Assembly (NCBI GenBank): GCA_047619485.1
Contig: JBLHKE010000058.1
Location: 1-17,998, forward strand
Direction: 5' to 3'
Source of the DNA: JBLHKE01 sp047619485
GTDB lineage: Bacteria; Verrucomicrobiota; Verrucomicrobiia; Verrucomicrobiales; DEV007
DNA: 17,998 nucleotides
In this document: positions 1 to 7,705 of the stretch, in pieces
Layout of the letters: the number at the start of each line of letters is the position of its first letter
Numbering within the stretch: position 1 is the stretch's first letter
Notes under the pieces: generated by a model
The model's database searches: none
What the model saw: the letters and a program-made list of their open reading frames with translations, nothing else
Told to the model about the DNA's origin: nothing
Translations under genes and position numbers: made by a program

Positions 1-800
1 TTGTCAGTGAAGGCTACCTCGAGGAATGCATTCACGAGATCCGCTCATTCATCCCGACAGTGGCACTGGAGGTCGGTCCGATGGAGACCCCTGAATATGC
101 GAAGATGGTCAAGGCAGGGTCCGAGGGACTCGTTGTCTACCAAGAGACCTACGATCCTGAGACCTATCGCGAGTTGCACACGGCTGGTCCAAAGAAGAAT
201 TTCGACTGGCGTCTCGATTGCCCCGAGCGAGCCTATGATGGGGGCTACCGGCGGATCGGTATCGGCGCGCTTTTCGGGCTAGCAGATTGGCGCACGGAAG
301 CACGTGGGCTCGCAGCCCACCTCGAACACCTCAACCGCCACTGCTGGAAGGCGAGTTTCACCATCAGTTTTCCGCGCATGCGCCCGGCCGCGGGTGAGTT
401 TGAGCCAAAGTTTTCTCTTCCAGATCGTGAGTTTGTACAACTCATCACCGCCTTCCGTATCACCTTCCCCGAGGTGGGGATCGTCCTGAGCACACGCGAA
501 CCGGCGGCTTTGCGGGATGCGATTTTGCCGCTCGGTATCACCAGCATGAGCGCCGGCAGCCACACCGAGCCAGGCGGATATACCGGCGAAGGGCAGGACG
601 ATCTGCACCTGACGGTCAAGGGGCGCCGCGTCGAACTCGAGGCGAGCACGCCCTGCGAAACAAAGAAGGCAACCGAGCAGTTTGGCATTGCCGACGTGCG
701 CTCACCTGCCGATATCACAGCTATGTTGCAGCGGAAAGGATTCGATCCGGTCTGGAAAGATTGGGATGAAGCGATCCTCAACCCGACCACCGCACCATGA
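1..800 (+). CDS. thiH: 2-iminoacetate synthase ThiH, C-terminal part (5' end outside window)
   Basis: ThiH is a radical-SAM tyrosine lyase. It cleaves tyrosine to dehydroglycine (2-iminoacetate) and p-cresol, supplying the glycine-derived part of the thiamine thiazole ring in the cytoplasm. The reading frame is open from the left edge (first full codon at position 3), so the N-terminal half with the CX3CX2C cluster motif is not visible. What is visible matches the ThiH C-terminus: LEVGPMETPEYAKMVKAG, VVYQETYDPETYRELHTAGP, RRIGIGALFGLADWR, MSAGSHTEPGGYTG, and the terminal QFGIADVRSPADI and GFDPVWKDWDEAIL. Between GGYTG and QFGIADVRS there are roughly 30 residues (GEGQDDLHLTVKGRRV and on) that are absent in the E. 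coli protein as I remember it. The TGA stop overlaps the thiS start as ATGA, so the two are co-translated. Identification is firm despite the truncation. Confidence 0.93.
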   Translation, partial: VSEGYLEECIHEIRSFIPTVALEVGPMETPEYAKMVKAGSEGLVVYQETYDPETYRELHTAGPKKNFDWRLDCPERAYDGGYRRIGIGALFGLADWRTEARGLAAHLEHLNRHCWKASFTISFPRMRPAAGEFEPKFSLPDREFVQLITAFRITFPEVGIVLSTREPAALRDAILPLGITSMSAGSHTEPGGYTGEGQDDLHLTVKGRRVELEASTPCETKKATEQFGIADVRSPADITAMLQRKGFDPVWKDWDEAILNPTTAP

Positions 801-1000
801 AAATCACGCTGAACGGCAAATTTACCGAGGAGTTTCCCGCCAAGCTAACAGTCACGGACTTGCTGGAGAAACTGGGCTTCGCCCGCCAGCCAGTCCTGGT
901 CGAATTGAATGAGGTCGCCCTGCGCCCGCGGGAATTCGACGCAGCGATGATCGAAGACGGCGCGAGGCTCGAGATCATCCGCATCGCGGCAGGCGGTTAG
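797..1000 (+). CDS. thiS: Sulfur carrier protein ThiS
   Basis: This 67-residue ubiquitin-fold protein ends in the diagnostic Gly-Gly (IIRIAAGG). That terminus is adenylated and thiocarboxylated, and then donates sulfur to thiazole synthase ThiG. The N-terminus MKITLNGKFTEEF and the block LLEKLGFARQPVLVELNEV fit the family, as does the length. The ATG lies inside the thiH stop (ATGA), giving a translationally coupled thiH-thiS pair. No thiG follows, because the next gene is convergent guaA, so thiG must lie upstream of the window or elsewhere. The order thiH then thiS as the end of the cluster is less usual than thiS-thiG-thiH. Confidence 0.93.
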   Translation: MKITLNGKFTEEFPAKLTVTDLLEKLGFARQPVLVELNEVALRPREFDAAMIEDGARLEIIRIAAGG

Positions 1001-1006
1001 CACCGC
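993..1006. terminator. Weak hairpin at the thiS/guaA convergent junction
   Basis: GCGGT (993-997) pairs with ACCGC (1002-1006) around a 4-nt loop that spans the thiS stop codon. It sits in the 14-bp gap between two converging genes, so it could act in both directions. There is no clean T-run on either side, so termination is only a suggestion. Confidence 0.25.
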
Positions 1007-1014
1007 GTTGGTCT

Positions 1015-2532
1015 TTACTCCAACTCGATGCTGGCTGGCGGCTTGGTCGAGATGTCGTAGAACACCCGGTTGATACCGCTAACATTGTTCAAAATCTCGT
1101 TGGAAATTTTGCGCAGGAGCGCCCAGGGGAACTCGACCCAGTCGGCGGTCATAGCATCTTCGCTCACCACCGCACGCAGGGAAACTGCCCATTCGTAAGA
1201 GCGCTCATCGCCTTTCACGCCGACGGTCTTGATGGGCAACAGTCCGCAGTAGGCCTGCCAGACTTTGTCATACCATCCACTCTCCTTCAGGTGGCGCATG
1301 TAGATCGCGTCCCCCGCCCGCACGATCGCGAGTTTCTCAGCAGTCACCTCCCCCGGCACCCGCACGGCGAGCCCTGGTCCTGGGAACGGATGACGATACA
1401 AGATCTCGCGCGGGATCCCCATCGATTCCCCTAGCGCACGGACTTCGTCCTTGAACAGCTCGGCCAGGGGCTCAAGCACCTTACCTTCCTTCTGGAGGTC
1501 CAAGATCTGTTGGACGCGATTGTGATGAGTCTTGATCGTCGAGGCAATCGAGCCACTCGTGGCGCTCTCGATCACGTCAGGATACAGCGTCCCCTGCGCT
1601 AGCATTTCGAGCCCATCTGCTGCACCGAAGAACTCGTCGACGAACAACTTGCCGATGCGCCGACGCTTCTCCTCAGGATCGTCACAACCTGCGAGAGCCC
1701 CTAAAAACTTCTCTCCGGCATCGATTTTCTCCAGTTCGACACCGAGTTCTTTGAACTGAGCCATGACCTCATCGGATTCGTCCTGGCGCATCAGGCCATT
1801 GTCGATGTAGATCGGTCGGAGTTTGACGCCAGATTCCTTGAGCAACACGGCGAGCACGGTCGAGTCGACGCCACCGGACACGCCGCAGACGACTTCGCGG
1901 TCACCGACGTCCTCGCGGATCTGGGCGATGAGGATGTCCTTGAACGAGTCCATCTCGAACTTCGGACCTTCATCTAACATCCCCACATAGTTCTTGAGAA
2001 TCTGCATCCCCTCGTGGCTATGAGTAACCTCCGGGTGGAACTGGATGCCGGTGAATTGATCGTCCCACCGGATCGAGACAGGCACCCCGTGCTGGTTCTT
2101 AGCAATGACCTGCGCGCCGTCCGGCAGGTCGGCACAGGTATCTGAGTGGCTCATCCAGACTTGGGATTCAGCGCTGATCCCCTCGAACAGAGCGGCGCCC
2201 GCAACTGGGAAAAGCCCGGCCTGCCCGTACTCGCGCGACTCCCCTCCCGGGACAACCTTGCCGCCGAGCTTGATGTTCAAGAGCTGCATTCCGTAACAGA
2301 CACCGAGCACTGGAACCCCCAGCTCGCGCAGGTAGTCGAGGTCGATATCTGGGGCATCCTCCTCGAGCACGCTGCGTGGTCCACCCGAGAGGATAACGCC
2401 TTTCGGTGAACCCGTATCACGCAGTGCCTCCGGCTGGTAGAGCTTCGAAAAATAACCGAGTTCGCGCAGTCGGCGGACGATCAGTTGAGTATATTGGGAG
2501 CCGAAATCAATGACGGCAATCTGTGGTTCCAT
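1015..2532 (-). CDS. guaA: GMP synthase (glutamine-hydrolysing)
   Basis: GuaA converts XMP to GMP using ATP and glutamine, the last step of guanine nucleotide synthesis. At 505 residues it is close to the usual size. The N-terminal class I amidotransferase domain has nucleophile C79 (GVCYGMQLL) and the H166/E168 pair (GIQFHPEVTHSHEG). The ATP-pyrophosphatase domain has the PP-loop SGGVDS at 219-224. The C-terminal dimerisation domain ends NRVFYDISTKPPASIELE; most homologues I know end IEWE, so the Trp-to-Leu change is a small oddity. The start at MEPQIAVIDFGSQY matches the family. It lies 35 bp downstream of guaB on the same strand, with no convincing promoter or Shine-Dalgarno in the gap, so it is probably co-transcribed with guaB. 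Its 3' end converges on thiS. Confidence 0.97.
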   Translation of the reverse strand: MEPQIAVIDFGSQYTQLIVRRLRELGYFSKLYQPEALRDTGSPKGVILSGGPRSVLEEDAPDIDLDYLRELGVPVLGVCYGMQLLNIKLGGKVVPGGESREYGQAGLFPVAGAALFEGISAESQVWMSHSDTCADLPDGAQVIAKNQHGVPVSIRWDDQFTGIQFHPEVTHSHEGMQILKNYVGMLDEGPKFEMDSFKDILIAQIREDVGDREVVCGVSGGVDSTVLAVLLKESGVKLRPIYIDNGLMRQDESDEVMAQFKELGVELEKIDAGEKFLGALAGCDDPEEKRRRIGKLFVDEFFGAADGLEMLAQGTLYPDVIESATSGSIASTIKTHHNRVQQILDLQKEGKVLEPLAELFKDEVRALGESMGIPREILYRHPFPGPGLAVRVPGEVTAEKLAIVRAGDAIYMRHLKESGWYDKVWQAYCGLLPIKTVGVKGDERSYEWAVSLRAVVSEDAMTADWVEFPWALLRKISNEILNNVSGINRVFYDISTKPPASIELE

Positions 2533-2567
2533 AGGAAATCTTGTCGGGGAAAATTGGAAAGCGGAAT

Positions 2568-4028
2568 CTAAGCGATCCCTGGGTAGTTGACCGGCTCCTC
2601 GGTCACGACAATGTCGTGTGGGTGACTCTCTTTCAATCCCCCAGCCGTGATGCGCACAAATTCCGCCTTGTCGCGCAGTTCCCCTAAATTGTGGGCGCCG
2701 ACGTAGCCCATCCCTGAACGGACTCCACCGAGAAGTTGGAATACCATCTCACTCAATCGACCGCGGTAGGGCACCCGTCCTTCGACACCCTCAGCGACGA
2801 GCTTGCCAGAGGCATTCTGACCGTAGCGATCTGACGAGCCCTTGCGCATCGCCTTTACCGATCCCATTCCACGATACTCTTTAAAGGTGCGTCCCTGCCA
2901 GTTGACCATCGCACCCGGACTCTCGCGAGTTCCTGCGAGGAGCGATCCGAGCATGACACAATCCGCACCGGCGGCGAGCGCCTTGACGATGTCGCCAGAG
3001 TAGCGGATGCCGCCATCAGCGATCAACGGCACGCCAGCGGGCCGACAGACGCTCGCAACGCGCTGGATCGCCGAAAACTGCGGCATGCCGACACCCGAGA
3101 CAATGCGTGTTGTGCAGATCGAACCAGGACCGACGCCTACCTTCAATGCCGCCGCTCCAGCTGCGATTAAATCCTTCGCCCCCTGCTCGGTAACAACGTT
3201 GCCCGCCACCACTGGCGTTCCTTCGAACGCGCTGCGGAGCTGTTCGATCACCGCCATGACCCGGGTCGTGTGACCCGTGGCAGCATCGATGAACAGGGCA
3301 TCCGCACCAGCCTCTTTCAAGGCAGTCGCACGATCGAGAAAATCCTCGCCAACGCCAACAGCCCCACCCACGCGCAGCTGGCCATTCGGATCTTTACAGG
3401 CGTTGGTGTATTTCTGGCGGATCTCGATGTCCTTGCTGGTGATCAGTCCAGCAAGCTTACCGTCGTCATCGATCAGTGGGAGTTTTTCAATGCGGTTTTC
3501 GTAGAGCATTTTGCGTGCGTCCTCGAGGCTCGTGCTCTTGTGGGCAGTCACCAATCGCTCGCGCGGCGTCATGAAATTCTTTACTTGGATCGTCCTGTTA
3601 TCGATCCCCCAGATGTCTCGAGATGTCACCATTCCTGCGAGTTTTCCGTCGGAGGTCACGACCGGAAATCCGGAGACGCCACGTTTGCCCATCACCGCAT
3701 GGAGTTCCCCAAGCGTCATGCTGCTTTCCACCGTAAACGGTTTCTGGATCACGGTGTGCTCCGATCGCTTCACCTTCGCGACAAAATCCGCCTGCTCGTC
3801 GATAGGACAGTTGCGGTGGATGACGCCGATCCCGCCTTCCCGTGCGAGGGCAATTGCGAGTTCGGCCTCGGTTACCGTATCCATCGCCGATGCGACGATC
3901 GGAATGTTGAGACCGATATCGGCCGTCACCTGCGTCGTGATGTCGGCATCCGACGGTAAAATCGCGCTCTGCTGTGGAACCAGCAGAACGTCATCAAAAC
4001 TAAGACCTAGTGAAATTTTGTCACCCAT
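2568..4028 (-). CDS. guaB: IMP dehydrogenase
   Basis: GuaB oxidises IMP to XMP with NAD+, the rate-limiting step to GMP and directly before GuaA. The protein is 486 residues from the ATG at 4028; an in-frame TTG at 4034 would add two residues. MGDKISLGLSFDDVLLVPQQ is a standard N-terminus. Two CBS domains lie at about 93-205. The catalytic loop GVGPGSICTTRIVSGVG places the nucleophile at C305, the E. coli number. The phosphate-binding GGIRYSGDIVKALAAGA and the flap YRGMGSVKAMRKGSSDRYGQ follow. The NAD-site motif reads DAATGHTT. The ATG is favoured because a -35/-10 pair ends 5 nt upstream of it, which would place the TTG at or before the transcription start. The gene is 72 bp downstream of pyrF. 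Confidence 0.97.
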   Translation of the reverse strand: MGDKISLGLSFDDVLLVPQQSAILPSDADITTQVTADIGLNIPIVASAMDTVTEAELAIALAREGGIGVIHRNCPIDEQADFVAKVKRSEHTVIQKPFTVESSMTLGELHAVMGKRGVSGFPVVTSDGKLAGMVTSRDIWGIDNRTIQVKNFMTPRERLVTAHKSTSLEDARKMLYENRIEKLPLIDDDGKLAGLITSKDIEIRQKYTNACKDPNGQLRVGGAVGVGEDFLDRATALKEAGADALFIDAATGHTTRVMAVIEQLRSAFEGTPVVAGNVVTEQGAKDLIAAGAAALKVGVGPGSICTTRIVSGVGMPQFSAIQRVASVCRPAGVPLIADGGIRYSGDIVKALAAGADCVMLGSLLAGTRESPGAMVNWQGRTFKEYRGMGSVKAMRKGSSDRYGQNASGKLVAEGVEGRVPYRGRLSEMVFQLLGGVRSGMGYVGAHNLGELRDKAEFVRITAGGLKESHPHDIVVTEEPVNYPGIA

Positions 4029-4033
4029 GGGCA

Positions 4034-4061
4034 ATTATTGCCGCAAGGACCGCGCTTGCAA
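4034..4061 (-). promoter_or_regulatory. Candidate leaderless promoter of guaB
   Basis: On the minus strand TTGCAA (4061-4056) is followed by a 16-nt spacer and AATAAT (4039-4034, 5 of 6 to TATAAT). The -10 ends 5 nt before the ATG at 4028, so transcription would start at or within a base of the start codon. No Shine-Dalgarno sequence is present. Confidence 0.5.
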
Positions 4062-4100
4062 GCCCCATGTTTAAGATCACTTAAAAAAGCCACAAATTCC

Positions 4101-4874
4101 TCACTGGAAGGCACTATTAATCGCCTCGACGAAGCCTGCCGCAGCTTCCGCGTGAGATTTACCCTCGCTCGGGAACAGCACGCCACGTGAGACATTGATC
4201 AGCATCGGGGCCTGGCGCGACTGCCCGGCTAAGCTCGCCACGTCCCCTCCCTGCGCCCCCAGACCCGGCAGCAGCAGTGGCAGATCATCGACCCGCGAGA
4301 TCACCTCTTCACTAACATTCGTCAAACCGACGACCAGCCCGACTTCGCCTGGGAGCCCTGCATCTTGCCCACGCTGCGCCATGTCCTGAACCAACTCGAA
4401 CACGTAGCGCCCGGTGTCCGTCTTCTGCAGTTCGATGTCCGCCGAGCCGGCATTCGAAGTCACCGCCAAAAGATAAACGGCGCGGTTCTCATATTTCAGG
4501 AATGGCTCGATCGCATCAAAGCCCATGAAGGCATTCAGGGTGACCGCATCGACATCCATCCGGTCAAAGTAGGCCTTGGCATAATACTCCTGGGTCGCAC
4601 CGATGTCCCCGCGCTTCGCATCGAGCAGGATCGGCACTTCGTCATCGATGCGTTCGATGAGTCGCTCCAGCAGCGCGTATCCCTCCGAACCGAGCGCCTC
4701 GAAATAGGCGATGTTCGGCTTGAAGCACGCAGCGTAGGGCGTGATTTCATCAACAAAGCGCTCGAGCGCCGTCTCCAGGTCGCCTCCGATCAGATCCGGG
4801 CGCGGATCGATTCCAACGCACAGCCGGGAACCAGAAGCGTCGATCCGAGCGAGGAGCTTTTCCGTGTAGGTCAT
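4101..4874 (-). CDS. pyrF: Orotidine 5'-phosphate decarboxylase (type 2)
   Basis: PyrF decarboxylates OMP to UMP, the last step of de novo pyrimidine synthesis. From the ATG at 4874 it has 257 residues. The type 2 signature is clear: LCVGIDPRPDLIGG, FKPNIAYFEALGSEG, the catalytic tetrad block LLDAKRGDIG (D85, K87, D90), LLAVTSNAGSADIELQ, VVGLTNVSEEV and LLPGLGAQGGD. The frame stays open upstream to 4991 and would overlap the divergent gene at 4959. MTYTEKLLARI is the natural family start, and a -35/-10 pair ends 6 nt before it. Other in-frame ATGs lie at 4919 and 4931-4934 but have no better ribosome-binding sites. Downstream guaB and guaA follow on the same strand, grouping pyrimidine and purine synthesis. 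Function is certain; the start is likely. Confidence 0.95.
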   Translation of the reverse strand: MTYTEKLLARIDASGSRLCVGIDPRPDLIGGDLETALERFVDEITPYAACFKPNIAYFEALGSEGYALLERLIERIDDEVPILLDAKRGDIGATQEYYAKAYFDRMDVDAVTLNAFMGFDAIEPFLKYENRAVYLLAVTSNAGSADIELQKTDTGRYVFELVQDMAQRGQDAGLPGEVGLVVGLTNVSEEVISRVDDLPLLLPGLGAQGGDVASLAGQSRQAPMLINVSRGVLFPSEGKSHAEAAAGFVEAINSAFQ

Positions 4875-4880
4875 GCGACC

Positions 4881-4909
4881 ATTCTTAACGTGCTTCTTCG
4901 CCCTGTCGA
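4881..4909 (-). promoter_or_regulatory. Candidate leaderless promoter of pyrF
   Basis: On the minus strand TCGACA (4909-4904, 5 of 6 to TTGACA), a 17-nt spacer and AAGAAT (4886-4881, 4 of 6) are followed by 6 nt and the ATG at 4874. This supports the shorter pyrF start. It lies back to back with the promoter of the gene at 4959. Confidence 0.4.
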
Positions 4910-4924
4910 ACCGATTCATGGGAA

Positions 4925-4953
4925 TTGACATCATCCGATAGAAGGCTGAAAAT
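4925..4953 (+). promoter_or_regulatory. Candidate leaderless promoter of the gene at 4959
   Basis: A perfect TTGACA (4925-4930), a 17-nt spacer and GAAAAT (4948-4953, 4 of 6) are followed by 5 nt and the ATG at 4959. The predicted transcription start falls on the start codon. The -35 boxes of this promoter and that of pyrF are 15 bp apart and face away from each other. Confidence 0.5.
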
Positions 4954-4958
4954 TTGGC

Positions 4959-6143
4959 ATGGCTACCAGACTCGAAAACTATGTCTCCCACGGTTCGATC
5001 TCCAACGAGATCCCGGGGAAGATCACTGGCGAGATCTGGCTGATCGGTGCCGATGAGCCGATCGCGCTAGAACTCGAGGGCAACCCGCACGCCGACCTAG
5101 CGGGAACCCGCCTGATCTTTGAACACTGCGAGCCCGAGCTAGATGAAGGGGAAACGGTGCCAGAGATGGCTCTCATGCAGCGCGGAATCGCAGGTGACGT
5201 TACCGGCTCGAAGCGTGTCTACCATCGGGAAAAAATCCTCGACGACCCCGATTCCAACGGCCCGCGACTAGTGAACAGCCTCTGCATCGAGTGGTACGAC
5301 GCGCAGGGTGATCGCTTCGTCATCGACTCGGCCTCGTTCTACCTCTATGCGGGCGAGCGAATCTGGGAGATGGATGCCGAGACCGAGCGCGCCCAGCTGC
5401 TCGCCAACACCGAACGTTTTCAATCTTTCATCGAGCGGATCGCCAACCGCATGACGGACACCGATCGCTCGGCCGAGGATGAGGACGAAGACCTCCGACC
5501 GCTGGATGAGTTCCAGTGGGAGCAGCGCCTGCAGGAGTCCGATCGGATCACCAAAGCCTACAGCGAGGCGATCGACAAATATCAAGATCTGCCTGACCAG
5601 GAGAACCTCGTGGCGGCGGCGATGGGATTTGACTCGAAGTCCGAAACTGAAAACGACCACCGCTGGAGTCCGGCGGAAGAGGAATCCGACGGCGATGACT
5701 TCCTTGATTTCGACGAACTCGACCCCGACGCCTGGCTCAGTTCGGACGATACGGATTTCGATAGCCACCCGCTCTACCAACGGGCGCAGGCATTCAGCAG
5801 TCGCCTATTGAGTGAGGCGCAGGATCTGTCGCTCCTCGATGACGATGACGATGACGATTCGATTTCCCCAGCACAGACCTTGGTTTTCGCCAGCATGGAT
5901 CTGTCGACCAAATTGGCTGGAGCCTTGAATGGAGTCGCGCACAGCGACCCGGAGCCGGGGCTTGTCGTCGCATGGTTGAAACGTGGATTGCCGATTGTCG
6001 ACAGAGCTCTTGCTGGAGCCGAATCGGCTCACGCGCAAGGATCAGCGCCAAAAGACTGGATCGAGGCGGCAAAGAAGGAGCTGTTCGAGATCCGTGCAGG
6101 CATGCTCGACCTGATTCAGGAATACCGCAGCCAATTGCCTTAA
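4959..6143 (+). CDS. Acidic protein of unknown function
   Basis: I do not recognise this 394-residue protein. There is no signal peptide or membrane segment, so it is probably cytoplasmic. Residues 1 to about 130 look beta-rich and globular (NEIPGKITGEIWLIG, PIALELEGNPHADLAGTRLIF, LCIEWYDAQGDRFVIDSASF). About 130-285 is charged and helical to disordered, with acidic clusters (AEDEDEDL, AEEESDGDDFLDFDELD). Residues 294-300 are seven consecutive Asp encoded by alternating gat/gac codons. The C-terminal 95 residues look helical (LVFASMDLSTKLAGALNGV, WIEAAKKELFEIRAGMLDL). The codon pattern and third-position GC match the neighbours, so it is a real gene. It is transcribed divergently from pyrF with a -35/-10 pair just upstream and ends 16 bp from convergent pgl. 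Nothing in the sequence fixes a role. Confidence 0.88.
   Translation: MATRLENYVSHGSISNEIPGKITGEIWLIGADEPIALELEGNPHADLAGTRLIFEHCEPELDEGETVPEMALMQRGIAGDVTGSKRVYHREKILDDPDSNGPRLVNSLCIEWYDAQGDRFVIDSASFYLYAGERIWEMDAETERAQLLANTERFQSFIERIANRMTDTDRSAEDEDEDLRPLDEFQWEQRLQESDRITKAYSEAIDKYQDLPDQENLVAAAMGFDSKSETENDHRWSPAEEESDGDDFLDFDELDPDAWLSSDDTDFDSHPLYQRAQAFSSRLLSEAQDLSLLDDDDDDDSISPAQTLVFASMDLSTKLAGALNGVAHSDPEPGLVVAWLKRGLPIVDRALAGAESAHAQGSAPKDWIEAAKKELFEIRAGMLDLIQEYRSQLP
5838..5858 (+). repeat. gatgac simple repeat encoding seven Asp
   Basis: Three and a half copies of the hexamer gatgac run in frame and give a pure Asp tract in the unknown acidic protein. In-frame hexamer slippage here would change tract length without breaking the frame. 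Confidence 0.8.
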
Positions 6144-6148
6144 TCTGA

Positions 6149-6169
6149 CGGCTGTTCGCCTACCAGCCG
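6149..6169. terminator. Weak hairpin at the convergent junction before pgl
   Basis: CGGCTG (6149-6154) pairs with CAGCCG (6164-6169) around a 9-nt loop. It covers the 16-bp gap between the acidic-protein gene and convergent pgl and includes the pgl stop. No T-run follows, so a bidirectional terminator role is only possible. Confidence 0.3.
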
Positions 6170-6861
6170 AGCAGCCAGATCAGCTCGCCGGCCGGCTTTA
6201 CCGCAGCGGCAGGATCCCCTGCCCCTCCTTCGAGAATGCGCGCGACCACCGGTCCTTTTTTTTCTTCACCAGTGACAAGGAAGCATACGCATCGAGCCGC
6301 ATTGATCACCGGGTAGGTGAGCGTGATGCGGTGCGTGTCGAACTTCTCGACGTAGTTCTCCATCACCCAGCGTCGCTCTTCCTCCAACGCGACTGTCCCT
6401 GGGAACAAGGAGGCGGTGTGGCCGTCGTCCCCCATTCCTAGCAGGACGAGATCGTGCACAAAAACTTCGTCCCCATCGCCCTCAGCCCACTTCCGCATCG
6501 TCGCATCACAGCGCTCCGCCGCCACCTTCGCCCCATCTTCGGCCTCGATGCGCAAGACGTTCTCACTCGGGATCGGAACATGGTCGAGCAAGGCTTCACG
6601 CGCCATCCGGTAGTTGCTCTCATCGCTATCTGGCGGCACCGAGCGCTCGTCACCGAAGGTGATCCGGACGCGCGCCCAATCGATCACGCCTGCCTCCAGA
6701 CCCACCAGTGCCTCGTAGATCACCCGCGGCGTAGATCCGCCACAGAGACTCATCGAAAACACCCCATCATCGGACTGTGCAACCCTGGCTCGCTCGACGA
6801 TGAGCGCCACTGCGGCATCGACAAATCCGTCGCCAGCTCTAACAACTTCGGTAGCACTCAT
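6160..6861 (-). CDS. pgl: 6-phosphogluconolactonase
   Basis: Pgl hydrolyses 6-phosphogluconolactone to 6-phosphogluconate, the second step of the oxidative pentose phosphate pathway. The 233-residue length is typical of the DevB/SOL family. Family blocks are SLCGGSTPRVIYEAL near the N-terminus, ITFGDERSVPPDSDESNYRM, then LLGMGDDGHTASLFPGT, with TLTYPVINAARCVCFLVTG and the closing PAGELIWLLG. The ATG at 6861 shares its A with the fabG TGA stop (TGATG), so pgl is translationally coupled to fabG; a GTG one codon earlier is also possible. The functional link to FabG may be NADPH supply, since this pathway makes NADPH and FabG uses it, but that is inference. The 3' end faces the unknown acidic gene. 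Confidence 0.95.
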   Translation of the reverse strand: MSATEVVRAGDGFVDAAVALIVERARVAQSDDGVFSMSLCGGSTPRVIYEALVGLEAGVIDWARVRITFGDERSVPPDSDESNYRMAREALLDHVPIPSENVLRIEAEDGAKVAAERCDATMRKWAEGDGDEVFVHDLVLLGMGDDGHTASLFPGTVALEEERRWVMENYVEKFDTHRITLTYPVINAARCVCFLVTGEEKKGPVVARILEGGAGDPAAAVKPAGELIWLLGW

Positions 6862-7610
6862 CACATTACCATCCCGCCATCCACGGTTAGAACTTGACCA
6901 GTCACGTAGCGTCCACCAGGCCCGGCAAGGTATTCTACCGCCGCTGCGATGTCGTCGACGCTGCCGAGTTCCCCGAGCGGGACGTTGCCCATCACCTTCT
7001 CCTTCACCTCATCCGAAAGCACGTCGGTCATGTCCGTCACGATGAATCCCGGCGCGACCGCATTGACAGTCACCTTGCGTCCGGCAAACTCACGCGCCAG
7101 CGATTTGGTCAAGCCGATCAGCCCCGCCTTGCTCGCCGCATAATTTGCCTGCCCCGCATTCCCGATCAATCCGATCACCGAACTGATATTGATGATCCGC
7201 GCGCCGTCCTGCTTCAGGATCGAGCGCTGCAGAGCCTTCACCATGTGGAAGGCACCCTTCAAATTCGTGTCCAAAACCGTATCCCACTCCTCGCCGCTCA
7301 TCCGCATCGTCAGGTTGTCACGAGTCACCCCGGCGTTGTTTACCAATATCGCGACCGGCCCAAGATCCGCTACCACCTGTTTGCCGAAAGCGGCCACAGC
7401 ATCACCATCGGCCACATCTAAGGCATAAGCTTTCGCCGAATCCGAAAATTCGGCGTTCAACTCGTCGGCCGCGGCGCCACACGAGCCTTCGGAACGGCTC
7501 ACCACCGCGACTTTCGCCCCGCCTTCAATCAGGCGGCGGGCGATCGCTTTTCCGATCCCACGACCGGCTCCGGTGACGACTGCGACTTTTTCAGCGAAAG
7601 GTTTGGACAT
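6861..7610 (-). CDS. fabG: 3-oxoacyl-[acyl-carrier-protein] reductase FabG
   Basis: FabG reduces beta-ketoacyl-ACP with NADPH in the fatty acid elongation cycle. At 249 residues it is a classical short-chain dehydrogenase. The cofactor motif TGAGRGIG is at about 13-20, NNAG at 91-94, and the catalytic tetrad N116, S144, Y157, K161 has canonical spacing (NISSVIG, then YAASK). The C-terminus YVTGQVLTVDGGMVM is typical of FabG. The frame is open up to 7715, but the extra 35 residues look unlike protein and would overlap the trpA start. MSKPFAEKVAVVTG is the family start and has a -35/-10 pair ending 6 nt upstream. SDR families are broad, but the close match to FabG blocks makes this the best call. 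No fab or acp genes are adjacent; pgl follows with overlapping stop and start. Confidence 0.92.
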   Translation of the reverse strand: MSKPFAEKVAVVTGAGRGIGKAIARRLIEGGAKVAVVSRSEGSCGAAADELNAEFSDSAKAYALDVADGDAVAAFGKQVVADLGPVAILVNNAGVTRDNLTMRMSGEEWDTVLDTNLKGAFHMVKALQRSILKQDGARIINISSVIGLIGNAGQANYAASKAGLIGLTKSLAREFAGRKVTVNAVAPGFIVTDMTDVLSDEVKEKVMGNVPLGELGSVDDIAAAVEYLAGPGGRYVTGQVLTVDGGMVM

Positions 7611-7616
7611 GTCGAG

Positions 7617-7645
7617 AGTATTCCCACCGCTCTCTGGAATTGCAA
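7617..7645 (-). promoter_or_regulatory. Candidate leaderless promoter of fabG-pgl
   Basis: On the minus strand TTGCAA (7645-7640), a 17-nt spacer and AATACT (7622-7617, 4 of 6) are followed by 6 nt and the ATG at 7610. The -35 hexamer is identical to the one proposed for guaB. Confidence 0.45.
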
Positions 7646-7666
7646 GCAGCAGGCGCAGCAGAACTC

Positions 7667-7694
7667 TTGCCCAATCCCTATCCCTGCCTACAAT
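7667..7694 (+). promoter_or_regulatory. Candidate promoter of the trpA-dap-folK/panB run
   Basis: TTGCCC (7667-7672), a 16-nt spacer and TACAAT (7689-7694, 5 of 6) end 11 nt before the trpA ATG. A start 7 nt after the -10 would leave a leader of only about 5 nt, too short for a Shine-Dalgarno interaction. It lies back to back with the fabG promoter within the 95-bp divergent gap. Confidence 0.5.
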
Positions 7695-7705
7695 ACCCTC
7701 CCACC

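Noticed and set aside
245..790. Open frame of 181 codons on the minus strand opposite thiH
   Set aside because: It is antisense to a clear ThiH coding region and has no recognisable protein features.
3270..3959. Open frame of 229 codons on the plus strand inside guaB
   Set aside because: It lies wholly antisense to guaB, whose protein has every conserved motif. The translation shows no domain, and high GC explains the open antisense frame.
4071..4084. TTAAG/CTTAA dyad between pyrF and guaB as a terminator
   Set aside because: On the transcribed (minus) strand the T-run precedes rather than follows the hairpin, and the stem is only 5 A/T-rich pairs.
4875..4991. N-terminal extension of pyrF into the divergent gene
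   Set aside because: It would overlap the divergent gene at 4959 and adds 39 residues before the normal family start. The promoter-like pair before 4874 supports the shorter form.
7640..7705. N-terminal extension of trpA from a TTG
   Set aside because: It would start upstream of the candidate trpA promoter and adds residues not found in TrpA; the ATG at 7706 fits the family.
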